Assembly (NCBI GenBank): GCA_030431185.1 | Contig: JAUIJO010000134.1 | Span: 1-8,982, forward strand | Direction: 5' to 3' | DNA: 8,982 bases | Source of the DNA: Gammaproteobacteria bacterium | Lineage (GTDB): Bacteria > Pseudomonadota > Gammaproteobacteria > Xanthomonadales > Xanthomonadaceae | Shown here: piece after piece, positions 1 through 6,149 of the stretch | Layout: each line of letters starts with the position of its first letter | How positions within the stretch are numbered: the first letter of the stretch is position 1 | The notes under the pieces: generated by a model | What the model saw: only the letters and a program-made list of their open reading frames with translations | What the model was told of the DNA's origin: nothing | The model's database searches: none | Program-made: the position numbers and the translations under genes

Positions 1-750
1 CGCGCGGGTACCGAGGTGTTCCATGCGCTCAAGTCGGTGCTCAAGGGCCGCGGCCTGAGCACGGCGGTGGGCGACGAGGGCGGCTTCGCGCCGGACCTGC
101 GCAGCAACGAGGAAGCGCTCGAGACCATCCTCGAGGCCATCGGCAAGGCCGGCTACAAGGCCGGCGAGGACATCCTGCTCGGCCTCGACTGCGCGGCCAG
201 CGAGTTCTTCGACAACGGCAAGTACAACCTGACCGGCGAAGGCAAGCGCCTGACCTCGGACCAGTTCGTGGACTTCCTCGCCAACTGGTGCTCCCAGTAT
301 CCGATCATCACGATCGAGGACGGCATGGACGAGGGCGACTGGGACGGCTGGAAGCAGCTCACCGGCGCGCTCGGCAGGAAGGTGCAGCTGGTCGGCGACG
401 ACCTGTTCGTGACCAATCCGCGGATCTTCCGCGAGGGCATCGAGAAGGGCGTCGGCAATGCGATCCTGATCAAGGTCAATCAGATCGGCACGCTCACCGA
501 GACGCTCGAGGCCATCGCGATGGCCGATGCCCATGGCTATGCCTCGATCGTCTCGCACCGTTCCGGCGAGACCGAGGACACCACCATCGCCGACATCGCG
601 GTGGCGACCACCGCGACCCAGATCAAGACGGGCTCGCTGTGCCGCAGCGATCGCGTGGCGAAGTACAACCAGCTGCTGCGCATCGAGGAACAGCTCGGTG
701 CCGCCGCCCGCTACGCGGGGCGCGATGCCTTCGTGTCGCTGAAGCGATAG
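1..750 (+). CDS. eno: Enolase, C-terminal part (5' end outside window)
   Basis: Enolase interconverts 2-phosphoglycerate and phosphoenolpyruvate in the cytoplasm; in many bacteria it is also part of the RNA degradosome. The frame is open from base 1 and ends at TAG 748-750, giving 249 residues, more than half of a usual enzyme of about 430. Family active-site segments appear in order: GDEGG (general acid Glu, fragment residue 26), the metal ligands Asp63 in LDCAASE, Glu106 in TIEDG and Asp133 in VGDDLFVTN, the general base Lys158 in LIKVNQIG, and SHRSGET at 185-191. Spacing between these residues matches E. coli enolase to within one residue. The GTG at 16 is an internal valine, not a start. 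ftsB follows after 3 nt, a common pairing in gammaproteobacteria. Nothing appears broken. Confidence 0.98.
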   Translation, partial: RAGTEVFHALKSVLKGRGLSTAVGDEGGFAPDLRSNEEALETILEAIGKAGYKAGEDILLGLDCAASEFFDNGKYNLTGEGKRLTSDQFVDFLANWCSQYPIITIEDGMDEGDWDGWKQLTGALGRKVQLVGDDLFVTNPRIFREGIEKGVGNAILIKVNQIGTLTETLEAIAMADAHGYASIVSHRSGETEDTTIADIAVATTATQIKTGSLCRSDRVAKYNQLLRIEEQLGAAARYAGRDAFVSLKR

Positions 751-753
751 GCC

Positions 754-1116
754 ATGGCAGGAACGACGGGCAAGCGCTGGGTGCCGGTGCTGCTGCTGTT
801 GCTGGCAGCCTTGCTCGTCTTCCTGCAATCGATGCTGTGGTCGGGCGAGGGCAGCCGCGAGGCGGTTTCCGAACTCCAGCAACAGGTCGAGCGGCAGACC
901 CATGACAATGCTTCGCGCGAACAGCGCAACGCCGCCTTGTCGGCGGAGGTCGCGGACCTGAAGAACCTGGCGTCCGGCGGCGAGGCGGTCGAGGAACGCG
1001 CCCGCAGCGAGCTGGGGATGATCAAGCCCGGCGAGGTGTTCTACCGCGTGGTCGAGCCGGGCGCGGTCGAGCCGTCGGCATCCGGGCCGGCTCCGGCGGA
1101 AGACGACGCGCGATGA
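754..1116 (+). CDS. ftsB: Cell division protein FtsB
   Basis: FtsB is a bitopic inner-membrane protein that joins FtsL and FtsQ in the divisome and helps activate septal peptidoglycan synthesis. The 120-residue product has a short basic N-terminus, a Leu-rich membrane segment at about residues 9-29, then a periplasmic coiled-coil stretch at about 33-72. The family block EERARSELGMIKPGEVFYR lies at about 80-98 and aligns with E. coli FtsB. The tail after about 100 is Ala/Pro/Glu-rich, which makes it longer than the 103-residue E. coli protein. The start at 754 is preferred because the next ATG (832) would remove the membrane segment; no strong Shine-Dalgarno is visible, suggesting coupling to eno translation. 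Its TGA overlaps the ispD ATG (ATGA). Confidence 0.96.
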   Translation: MAGTTGKRWVPVLLLLLAALLVFLQSMLWSGEGSREAVSELQQQVERQTHDNASREQRNAALSAEVADLKNLASGGEAVEERARSELGMIKPGEVFYRVVEPGAVEPSASGPAPAEDDAR

Positions 1117-1832
1117 GCGATGCCGTCTGGGCCTTGGTGCCTGCTGCCGGCCGCGGCAGCCGCTTCGGGGGCGACCGCCCCAAGCAATACCTGGAGGTCG
1201 CCGGGAAATCCCTGCTCGAGCATGCGCTCGATGCCCTGCTCGCCCACCCGCGCGTCGCCGGCGTGGTGGTGGCGCTGTCCCCCGATGACGCGTATTGGCC
1301 GGGGGGAGAGACCCGCCAGGGCAAGCCGGTCCATACCTGCGTCGGCGGCGACGAACGCGCGGACTCCGTGCTGGCCGCGCTCGACGCCCTGCCCGACGCG
1401 CTCGACGACGAAACGCTGGTGCTCGTGCACGACGCGGCACGCCCCAACCTGTGCCTGGACGACCTCGACCGCCTGATCGCCGCGGCGGCCGCGCATGCCG
1501 ACGGTGCCATCCTCGCCGCGCCGGTCCGCGACACGCTCAAGCGGGCCGGCGTCGACGGCGCGATCGCCGCCACCGAGCCACGGGAAGCCCTGTGGCGCGC
1601 GTTGACGCCGCAGGCTTTCCGTCGAGGCCTGCTGGGCAAGGCCCTGCGGGCGGCCCGTGCCTCGGGGGTGCGCGTCACCGACGAGGCCATGGCCGTCGAG
1701 CGCCTGGGAGGGTGTCCGCGATTGGTGGAAGGTCGCGACGACAACCTGAAGGTCACCACGCCGGCGGACCGTGCGCTGGTCGAGTTCCTGCTGGCACGGC
1801 GCGTCCCCGGCAGGCTGGATGCCGAGGGATAG
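1113..1832 (+). CDS. ispD: 2-C-methyl-D-erythritol 4-phosphate cytidylyltransferase
   Basis: IspD transfers CMP from CTP to 2-C-methyl-D-erythritol 4-phosphate, the third step of the MEP isoprenoid pathway, in the cytoplasm. The 239-residue product matches the usual length (E. coli 236). The N-terminal nucleotide-binding loop VPAAGRGSRFGGDRPKQY contains Arg17 and Lys24, which correspond to catalytic Arg20 and Lys27 of E. coli. Further family motifs are DERADS, VHDAARP, APVRDT, TDEA and DNLKVT near the C-terminus, whose Lys213 corresponds to the conserved substrate-binding lysine. The gene starts inside the ftsB stop (ATGA), so translational coupling is likely. It is separate from ispF, not fused as in some proteobacteria. 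Confidence 0.98.
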   Translation: MSDAVWALVPAAGRGSRFGGDRPKQYLEVAGKSLLEHALDALLAHPRVAGVVVALSPDDAYWPGGETRQGKPVHTCVGGDERADSVLAALDALPDALDDETLVLVHDAARPNLCLDDLDRLIAAAAAHADGAILAAPVRDTLKRAGVDGAIAATEPREALWRALTPQAFRRGLLGKALRAARASGVRVTDEAMAVERLGGCPRLVEGRDDNLKVTTPADRALVEFLLARRVPGRLDAEG

Positions 1833-1835
1833 CCG

Positions 1836-1884
1836 GATTCCCGATCCGCTGTCCCCGATCACCCATTCCCCATTCCCCATTCGC
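1836..1884 (+). repeat. Degenerate 7-bp tandem repeat in the ispD-ispF gap
   Basis: Seven consecutive 7-base units can be read here: gattccc, gatccgc, tgtcccc, gatcacc, cattccc, cattccc, cattcgc. The last three differ by one base and the earlier ones are decayed. The tract fills most of the 79-bp ispD-ispF gap and ends 14 nt before the ispF Shine-Dalgarno (1899-1904). From memory, related GGGAATC/GGGAATG tracts are common between Xanthomonadaceae genes; this cannot be verified here. No function is evident. Confidence 0.7.
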
Positions 1885-1911
1885 CCCAGCCCAACCCCGG
1901 AGGACCCGCAC

Positions 1912-2385
1912 ATGCGCATCGGCCAAGGATTCGACGTCCACGCGTTCGGCGAAGGCGACCACGTCATGCTGGGCGGGCTCCGCGTGCCGCACGATCGGGG
2001 CGTGGTCGCGCATTCCGATGGCGACGTCGTGCTGCATGCGCTGTGCGATGCCATGCTGGGCGCCCTCGCGCTGGGCGACATCGGCCAGCATTTCCCCCCG
2101 GGCGACCCGCGCTGGAAGGACGCCGACAGCCTGCAGTTCCTTCGCCATTGCGACGCCCTACTGCGCGAGCGCGGCTGGCAGCTGGGCAATGCCGACATCA
2201 CCGTGATCTGCGAGCGCCCGAAGGTGGGACCGCATGCCGCGGCCATGCGGGAGCGCATTGCCGCGGCACTCGACGTCGGGCTGGACGCCATCAGCGTCAA
2301 GGCCACCACCACCGAGTCGCTCGGCTTCACCGGGCGCCGCGAAGGCATCGCCGCGCACGCCGTCGTGCTGCTGGGCGCCCGCTGA
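1912..2385 (+). CDS. ispF: 2-C-methyl-D-erythritol 2,4-cyclodiphosphate synthase
   Basis: IspF cyclises CDP-methylerythritol 2-phosphate to methylerythritol 2,4-cyclodiphosphate with release of CMP, two steps after IspD in the MEP pathway. The family protein is a homotrimer with metal sites. The 157-residue product matches the family length (E. coli 159). It begins MRIGQGFDVHAF; Asp8, His10 and His42 are the expected metal ligands, and AHSDGDVVLHAL, GDIGQHFPP and KATTTESLGFTGR are all present. Position 5 is Gln where E. coli has His. The ATG is preceded by a good Shine-Dalgarno (ggagga, 1899-1904, 7-nt spacing), so it can be translated independently of ispD. The frame stays open upstream into ispD, but the canonical N-terminus fixes the start. 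truD follows after 7 nt. Confidence 0.98.
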   Translation: MRIGQGFDVHAFGEGDHVMLGGLRVPHDRGVVAHSDGDVVLHALCDAMLGALALGDIGQHFPPGDPRWKDADSLQFLRHCDALLRERGWQLGNADITVICERPKVGPHAAAMRERIAAALDVGLDAISVKATTTESLGFTGRREGIAAHAVVLLGAR

Positions 2386-2392
2386 GGCCGGC

Positions 2393-3472
2393 ATGGACGC
2401 GGTCCTCGATCCACGCCCCGCTGCCTTGCCCCGGGCCCATGGCGACCCGGTGCTGGCAGCCGAGCTGCGCACCTCGCCGGAGGACTTCTTCGTCGAGGAG
2501 TTGCCGGGCTTCGAGCCCTCCGGGAGTGGCGAGCACCTGCTGCTGACGCTCGAGAAACGCGGCTTGAACACCGCGTTCGTCGCCCGGCGCCTGGCCGAAT
2601 GGGCGGGCGTCGGCGAGCGCGGGATCGGGTATGCCGGCCTCAAGGACCGGCATGCGGTGACGCGTCAGCGTTTCAGCGTGCACCTGCCCGGTCGCGAGGC
2701 GCCCGCGCTGGAAACCCTGGCGTTCGAGTCGGCGAATGGGGAATCGCTCGCCGTGATCGACAGCACGCGCCACGTGCGCAAGCTGGCGCGCGGCGCATTG
2801 GCGGGCAACCGCTTCGTGCTGTGCCTGCGCCGCGCATCCGGCGACCGCGACGCCATCGAACAGCGCCTGCGCGCGCTCGCCGCGCACGGCGTGCCGAACT
2901 ACTTCGGCGAACAGCGTTTCGGACGCGATGGCGGCAACCTGCACGCGGTCCTGTCGATGTTCGCGGGGCGCCGGGTGGGACGCGAGCAACGCGGGCACCT
3001 GTTGTCCGCCGCGCGCTCGAGCCTGTTCAACCGCGTGCTGGCCTCGCGCGTCGCCGCCGGCAGCTGGAACCGCGGACTGGACGGGGAGGTCTGGATGCTC
3101 GACGGCAGCCGCAGCGTGTTCGGCCCGGAGCCCTGGAACGATGGCCTGGCCGAGCGCCTGGCGCGATTCGACATCCATCCCAGCGGGCCCCTGTGGGGGC
3201 AGGGCGAGCCACGCAGCGAGGACGAGGCGCGTCGGGTCGAGGCCGAGGCACTGGCCGCGGCCCCGGGCGAGGCGCTGATGAAGGGCCTTGAGCGCGCGGG
3301 ACTCAAGCAGGAGCGGCGGGCCCTGCGCCTCCGGCCCGGTGGCCTGGAATGGACCTGGCCCGAGGAGGACGTGCTCGAACTTCGCTTCGAGCTCCCGCCC
3401 GGCACCTATGCCACCACCTTGCTTGCGGAACTGGGCGGTATCGACGACGTCGCGGCCCGCCCGCCCGGCTGA
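2393..3472 (+). CDS. truD: tRNA pseudouridine(13) synthase TruD
   Basis: TruD isomerises uridine 13 of certain tRNAs to pseudouridine. The product is 359 residues (E. coli TruD 349). Diagnostic motifs are SPEDFFVEELPGFEPSGSGEH near residues 28-48, the catalytic loop GYAGLKDRHAVTRQ with nucleophile Asp85, GNRFVLCLR, and VPNYFGEQRFGRDGGN, the TruD signature. The C-terminus ends with LPPGTYATTLLAELGG, typical of the family. The frame is open upstream to 2234 inside ispF, but the ATG at 2393 follows ispF by 7 nt, has TGAGG 5 nt before it, and gives the expected N-terminus. No damage is seen. A 125-bp gap separates it from the next gene, unlike the direct truD-surE junction of E. coli. Confidence 0.97.
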   Translation: MDAVLDPRPAALPRAHGDPVLAAELRTSPEDFFVEELPGFEPSGSGEHLLLTLEKRGLNTAFVARRLAEWAGVGERGIGYAGLKDRHAVTRQRFSVHLPGREAPALETLAFESANGESLAVIDSTRHVRKLARGALAGNRFVLCLRRASGDRDAIEQRLRALAAHGVPNYFGEQRFGRDGGNLHAVLSMFAGRRVGREQRGHLLSAARSSLFNRVLASRVAAGSWNRGLDGEVWMLDGSRSVFGPEPWNDGLAERLARFDIHPSGPLWGQGEPRSEDEARRVEAEALAAAPGEALMKGLERAGLKQERRALRLRPGGLEWTWPEEDVLELRFELPPGTYATTLLAELGGIDDVAARPPG

Positions 3473-3522
3473 CCGTCCGTCGGATCCGTGGAGACCGGCA
3501 CTGGAAGTTGGTCCCGCGCAGG

Positions 3523-3528
3523 TATATG
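3523..3528 (+). promoter_or_regulatory. Possible -10 element for the lipoprotein gene
   Basis: TATATG sits in a short AT-rich patch (tatatgcat) within an otherwise very GC-rich 125-bp gap. It is 70 nt upstream of the lipoprotein ATG and matches the sigma-70 -10 consensus at 4 of 6 positions. At suitable spacing only a poor -35 (CTGGAA, 3501-3506) is present, so the call is weak. Confidence 0.25.
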
Positions 3529-3561
3529 CATGGATGGCAGGCCCGGCACGGGGTCGGGCCC

Positions 3562-3579
3562 GGGGCGCGCGAGCGCCCC
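3562..3579 (+). other. 7-bp GC hairpin with GCGA tetraloop in the lipoprotein leader
   Basis: Arms ggggcgc (3562-3568) and gcgcccc (3573-3579) pair perfectly around loop GCGA, which fits the stable GNRA tetraloop class. It ends 6 nt before the Shine-Dalgarno (3586-3590). A second short inverted repeat, ggcccg (3540-3545) with cgggcc (3555-3560), lies just upstream. No T-run follows, so a classical terminator of truD is unlikely. It may instead be a leader structure or processing site. Confidence 0.5.
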
Positions 3580-3585
3580 TCCACC

Positions 3586-3590
3586 GGAGG
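3586..3590 (+). promoter_or_regulatory. Shine-Dalgarno of the small lipoprotein gene
   Basis: GGAGG with 7 nt to the ATG at 3598. This strong site supports translation of the 80-residue gene from this ATG even though the product has no recognised family. Confidence 0.8.
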
Positions 3591-3597
3591 TATCGTC

Positions 3598-3840
3598 ATG
3601 AACGTCAAGCTCCGTCTCGTTGTGCTTTCGCTGTCCGTCGCCGGTCTCGCCGCCTGCGCAAGCATGCCCGCGCAGCAGACCGCGCAGGCGCCGCAGCGCG
3701 CGTCCAATGCATCCAATGTCATGGACATCGACCAGGAATACGTCGCCTACGTCGAGCGCGTCGCGCGTCGCCGTGGCATCGACGTGACGTGGGTCCACCA
3801 GCCCCGCGCCCAGCTCCCGAGGACCGCCGCGGACGAGTGA
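3598..3840 (+). CDS. Small lipoprotein of unknown function
   Basis: The 80-residue product is not recognised as a named family. It begins with a textbook lipoprotein signal: MNVKLR as basic n-region, hydrophobic LVVLSLSVAG, then lipobox L-A-A-C with Cys20 as the expected lipidation site. The residue after Cys is Ala, not Asp, so outer-membrane sorting is plausible. The mature protein is about 61 residues: an Ala/Gln/Ser-rich linker to about residue 40, then a conserved-looking segment YVAYVERVARRRGIDVTWVHQP at about 48-69, and a short polar tail. GGAGG with 7-nt spacing precedes the ATG. It is transcribed toward the Smr gene. From memory, similar short lipoproteins with an arginine-rich C-terminal segment occur in Xanthomonadaceae; no function is assigned. 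Confidence 0.85.
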   Translation: MNVKLRLVVLSLSVAGLAACASMPAQQTAQAPQRASNASNVMDIDQEYVAYVERVARRRGIDVTWVHQPRAQLPRTAADE

Positions 3841-3857
3841 GTCCGCGTCGCACATCG

Positions 3858-3885
3858 CCTGGCCCGGTGCTCAGCGCCTGCCAGG
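3858..3885. terminator. Possible bidirectional hairpin between convergent genes
   Basis: Arms cctggc (3858-3863) and gccagg (3880-3885) enclose ggtgc (3866-3870) and gcgcc (3874-3878, one G-T pair) with loop TCA. That TCA is the complement of the Smr gene stop codon (3871-3873). Its position where two genes converge suits a shared terminator. There is no T-run on either strand, so intrinsic termination is uncertain. Confidence 0.35.
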
Positions 3886-4434
3886 GGGCGCAAGCAGTAC
3901 CAGCACCGCACCCGTGCCGCCTTGCGCGGCCGGTGCGGAATGGAACCCCAATACGTCGCCGCGGTGCCGCAGCAGGCGGTCGACGAGGTTCTTGAGCACG
4001 GGCGCGCCGTCGCCGTGCAGCCCCTTCCCGTGGATCACCCGCACGCAGCCCAGCGCATGCCGGTGCGCATCGGTGATGAAGGCCTTCAGTAGGGCTTCGG
4101 CCGTGCGTGCGTCCGCGCCGTGGAGGTCCAGTTCCTCCTGCGCGGCGATCTCGCCCTTGCGAAGCCGCTGCCAGGCGCCGCGGGGCAGGGCGTCGCGACG
4201 ATAGGACAGGGGGTCGCCCGCCGCCAGCGTGGGCAGGTCCTGGCCGCGTCGAAAGGCCTCCCGGGCATCGATCTCATCGAGTTCCGCCATCCGTGCGCGT
4301 GGCCGGGGCCGGGGCCGCTCGGGCAGGGGGGCGTGGACCTTGAGCTCGCGGACCGGCCCGATCGCGTCGCGGAACAACGCCGCGTCGTCGTCCGGTTCCG
4401 GGGGCGCGGGCGGCGGAGGGGCGGGACGTTTCAT
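3871..4434 (-). CDS. Smr-domain protein (SmrA/SmrB-like putative nuclease)
   Basis: The 187-residue product has a C-terminal Smr domain at about 98-183, with the DLHG motif (103-106), HGKG (135-138) and the closing HSAPAAQGGTGAVLVLL (165-181). In E. coli the Smr protein SmrB cleaves mRNA at collided ribosomes, and the DLH motif is needed there; other Smr proteins are described as DNA or RNA nucleases. The N-terminus is Pro-rich, followed by DDDAALFRDAIGPVREL, like the segment preceding the Smr domain in E. coli SmrA and SmrB. The central RRDALPRGAWQRLRKGEI resembles SmrA. I cannot decide between the two. The gene is antiparallel to all neighbours and interrupts the truD-surE linkage. No Shine-Dalgarno is seen before the ATG. 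Confidence 0.93.
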   Translation of the reverse strand: MKRPAPPPPAPPEPDDDAALFRDAIGPVRELKVHAPLPERPRPRPRARMAELDEIDAREAFRRGQDLPTLAAGDPLSYRRDALPRGAWQRLRKGEIAAQEELDLHGADARTAEALLKAFITDAHRHALGCVRVIHGKGLHGDGAPVLKNLVDRLLRHRGDVLGFHSAPAAQGGTGAVLVLLAPPGRR

Positions 4435-4440
4435 GTCGCC

Positions 4441-4468
4441 AGCGTAGCGCGGCGCCGACAGGGATCAA
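4441..4468 (-). promoter_or_regulatory. Candidate promoter of the Smr gene, implying a leaderless mRNA
   Basis: Read on the - strand, TTGATC (4468-4463) and TACGCT (4446-4441) are separated by 16 nt and resemble -35 and -10 boxes. The first base of the Smr ATG (4434) lies 7 nt after the -10 box, where transcription would be expected to start. The lack of a Shine-Dalgarno fits this. Confidence 0.4.
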
Positions 4469-4514
4469 GTCGCGGGACGTCCGGTCTCGCGGCCGGAAGC
4501 AGGGAGGCATCGGC

Positions 4515-4520
4515 TATCAT
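4515..4520 (+). promoter_or_regulatory. Candidate -10 element for surE
   Basis: TATCAT lies 91 nt before the surE ATG, in the divergent Smr-surE gap, where surE needs its own promoter because the preceding gene runs the other way. No good -35 is present 16-18 nt upstream. Confidence 0.35.
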
Positions 4521-4534
4521 GGTGGCCCGAGGAT

Positions 4535-4558
4535 CGAGGCCGTCCTTCGACGGCTTCG
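4535..4558 (+). other. 10-bp stem-loop in the surE leader
   Basis: Bases 4535-4544 pair with 4549-4558 over 10 pairs, one of them G-U, around the loop CTTC. The stem begins 14 nt after the candidate -10 box, so it would sit near the 5' end of the surE transcript and about 50 nt before the ATG. There is no following T-run. Role unknown: mRNA protection, a protein-binding site or attenuation are possible. Confidence 0.5.
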
Positions 4559-4611
4559 CCCGCCCCGTTCATGTCCATGCCCGCCCTTGCCGGCGGCATC
4601 CAAGGGAGTCC

Positions 4612-5397
4612 ATGCGAGTTCTGGTCTCAAACGACGATGGTGTCGACGCCCCCGGCATCCGCTGCCTGGCCGAAGGCCTCAGGGCCGCGGGCCACGAAGT
4701 CCTGGTGGTCGCCCCCGACCGCGACCGCTCCGGTGCCAGCAATTCACTCACCTTGGATGCGCCCGTGCGCGTGGCGCAACTCGACGCGAACACCTGGCGC
4801 GTGCATGGCACGCCCACCGACTGCGTGCACGTGGCGATCACCGGCATGCTCGAGATCGAGCCCGACATCGTCGTCTCGGGCATCAACAACACCGCCAACA
4901 TGGGCGACGACGTCATTTATTCGGGCACCGTCGCCGCCGCGATGGAGGGTCGGTTCCTCGGCCTGCCCGCCGTGGCGGTGTCGCTGAACACCGTCGACCA
5001 CAAGGGACGTCACTTCGAGACCGCCGCGCGCGCCGCGGTCGAGATCATCGCGCGCCTGCGCATCGACCCGCTGCCCGCCGACACCATCCTCAACGTCAAC
5101 GTCCCCGACGTACCCTGGAGCGAGGTCGCCGGTTTCGAGGTCACCCGCCTGGGCAACCGCCATCGCGCCGAAGCCTGCGTGCCGCAGCAGGATCCGCGCG
5201 GGCGCCAGTGGTGGTGGATCGGCGCGGCCGGACCCGAGCAGGACGCGGGCCCCGGCACCGACTTCCATGCGTTGCGCAACGGCAACATCGCGATCACCCC
5301 GATCCAGGTCGACCTGACCCGCTACCAGGCGCTCGAGCAGGTCGCCAGCTGGGTGGGCGGCCTCGCCGGTACCCTCGAAGGGCGGGGCGGGGCATGA
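4612..5397 (+). CDS. surE: 5'/3'-nucleotidase SurE
   Basis: SurE is a metal-dependent phosphatase that dephosphorylates nucleoside 5'- and 3'-monophosphates; in E. coli it is associated with stationary-phase survival. The product has 261 residues (E. coli 253). It begins MRVLVSNDDGVDAPGI with the metal-binding Asp8-Asp9 pair; Ser40 in APDRDRSGASNSLT and Asn92 in SGINNTANMGDD complete the expected metal site. YSGTVAAAMEG and LNVNVPD are also family segments. The frame is open far upstream, but the canonical N-terminus and AAGGGAG (4602-4608) fix the start at 4612. It overlaps pcm by ATGA, the usual surE-pcm pairing. Unlike in E. coli it does not follow truD directly, so a promoter in the 177-bp upstream gap is expected. 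Confidence 0.97.
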   Translation: MRVLVSNDDGVDAPGIRCLAEGLRAAGHEVLVVAPDRDRSGASNSLTLDAPVRVAQLDANTWRVHGTPTDCVHVAITGMLEIEPDIVVSGINNTANMGDDVIYSGTVAAAMEGRFLGLPAVAVSLNTVDHKGRHFETAARAAVEIIARLRIDPLPADTILNVNVPDVPWSEVAGFEVTRLGNRHRAEACVPQQDPRGRQWWWIGAAGPEQDAGPGTDFHALRNGNIAITPIQVDLTRYQALEQVASWVGGLAGTLEGRGGA

Positions 5398-6071
5398 GCG
5401 TGCGCCTTCGCCTGCAGCCCGAAGCGATCGGCACCGGCATGACCTCCCAGCGCGTGCGCGACCGGCTGGTCGAGCGCCTGCGGGAAGAGGGCATCGCCGA
5501 CGAACGCGTGCTCAACGCGATCCGCACCGTGCCGCGCCATCTCTTCGTCGACGAAGCGCTCGCCACCCGTGCCTACGAGGACACCGCGCTGCCGATCGGC
5601 CATGGCCAGACCATCTCCCAGCCCTGGGTGGTGGCGAGGATGACCGAAGCCGTGCTCTCGGCCCGTCCCGGCAAGGTCCTGGAGATCGGCACCGGCTCGG
5701 GCTACCAGGCGGCGATCCTGGCCGCGCTGGGGCTGGAGGTGCATACCGTCGAGCGGATCGGCGAGCTGTTGCGGGTGGCGCGCAAGCGCTTCCGCTCGCT
5801 CGGCCTGAACATCCGCAGCAAGCACGACGACGGACGCATCGGCTGGCCGGAGAATGGTCCGTTCGACGCGATCATCGTCACCGCGGCGGCGCCGTCCCTG
5901 GTCGATGCCCTGGGCGAGCAGCTGGCCACCGGGGGCGTGTTGATCGCGCCGGTGGGCGGCGCGTCCTCGCAGTCGCTGGTGCTGCTGCACAAGCAGGCCG
6001 ACGGCACGCTTCGCCGCCAGGACCTGGGGGCGGTGGTGTTCGTGCCGCTGCTGTCGGGGATGATCGATTGA
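5394..6071 (+). CDS. pcm: Protein-L-isoaspartate O-methyltransferase
   Basis: Pcm uses S-adenosylmethionine to methylate L-isoaspartyl residues formed by ageing of proteins, starting their repair. The 225-residue product (E. coli 208) shows the family segments VPRHLFVDEA, the substrate-side motif GHGQTISQPWVVARM, SAM motif I VLEIGTGSGYQAAILA, VERIGELL, and the post-motif PFDAIIVTAAAP; FVPLLSGMID closes the protein. The ATG at 5394 overlaps the surE stop. An internal ATG at 5439 (residue 16, MTSQRVRD) aligns with the start of the shorter E. coli enzyme. The long form is preferred because of the overlap and because, from memory, Xanthomonas homologues share the MSVRLRLQPEAIG-like extension. Confidence 0.97.
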   Translation: MSVRLRLQPEAIGTGMTSQRVRDRLVERLREEGIADERVLNAIRTVPRHLFVDEALATRAYEDTALPIGHGQTISQPWVVARMTEAVLSARPGKVLEIGTGSGYQAAILAALGLEVHTVERIGELLRVARKRFRSLGLNIRSKHDDGRIGWPENGPFDAIIVTAAAPSLVDALGEQLATGGVLIAPVGGASSQSLVLLHKQADGTLRRQDLGAVVFVPLLSGMID

Positions 6072-6079
6072 ACCCGAGT

Positions 6080-6097
6080 GCGCGCGCATCCGCGCGC
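6080..6097 (+). other. All-GC hairpin between pcm and the yqaA-like gene
   Basis: Arms gcgcgcg (6080-6086) and cgcgcgc (6091-6097) pair perfectly around loop CATC, 8 nt after the pcm stop. A C-rich run follows, not T residues, so it is not a standard terminator. The alternating CG arms are simple sequence and may be fortuitous. Confidence 0.4.
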
Positions 6098-6137
6098 GAG
6101 GCCTCCCCCCGTTCGACCGCTCGCATGGAACGCGCAT

Positions 6138-6141
6138 GAGG
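6138..6141 (+). promoter_or_regulatory. Shine-Dalgarno deciding the yqaA-like start
   Basis: GAGG with 8 nt to the ATG at 6150. It supports this start over the in-frame ATG at 6078, which lies next to the hairpin and would add a Pro/Arg-rich stretch with no family resemblance. Confidence 0.55.
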
Positions 6142-6149
6142 CTGCCCCG

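Noticed and set aside
2234..2392. Upstream extension of truD
   Set aside because: It would overlap ispF by 150 bp in another frame. The ATG at 2393 is well placed and gives a normal TruD N-terminus.
1041..2414. 457-codon open frame on the - strand across ftsB, ispD and ispF
   Set aside because: It is antisense to ftsB, ispD and ispF, with Arg/Ser/Ala-rich composition and no domain; a shadow of the real genes.
3541..3580. Intrinsic terminator of truD
   Set aside because: The hairpin is strong but is followed by tccacc and the next gene's ribosome site, with no T-run.
4120..4611. Upstream extension of surE
   Set aside because: It runs antisense through the Smr gene; SurE proteins begin with the metal-binding MRxLxSNDDG segment found at 4612.
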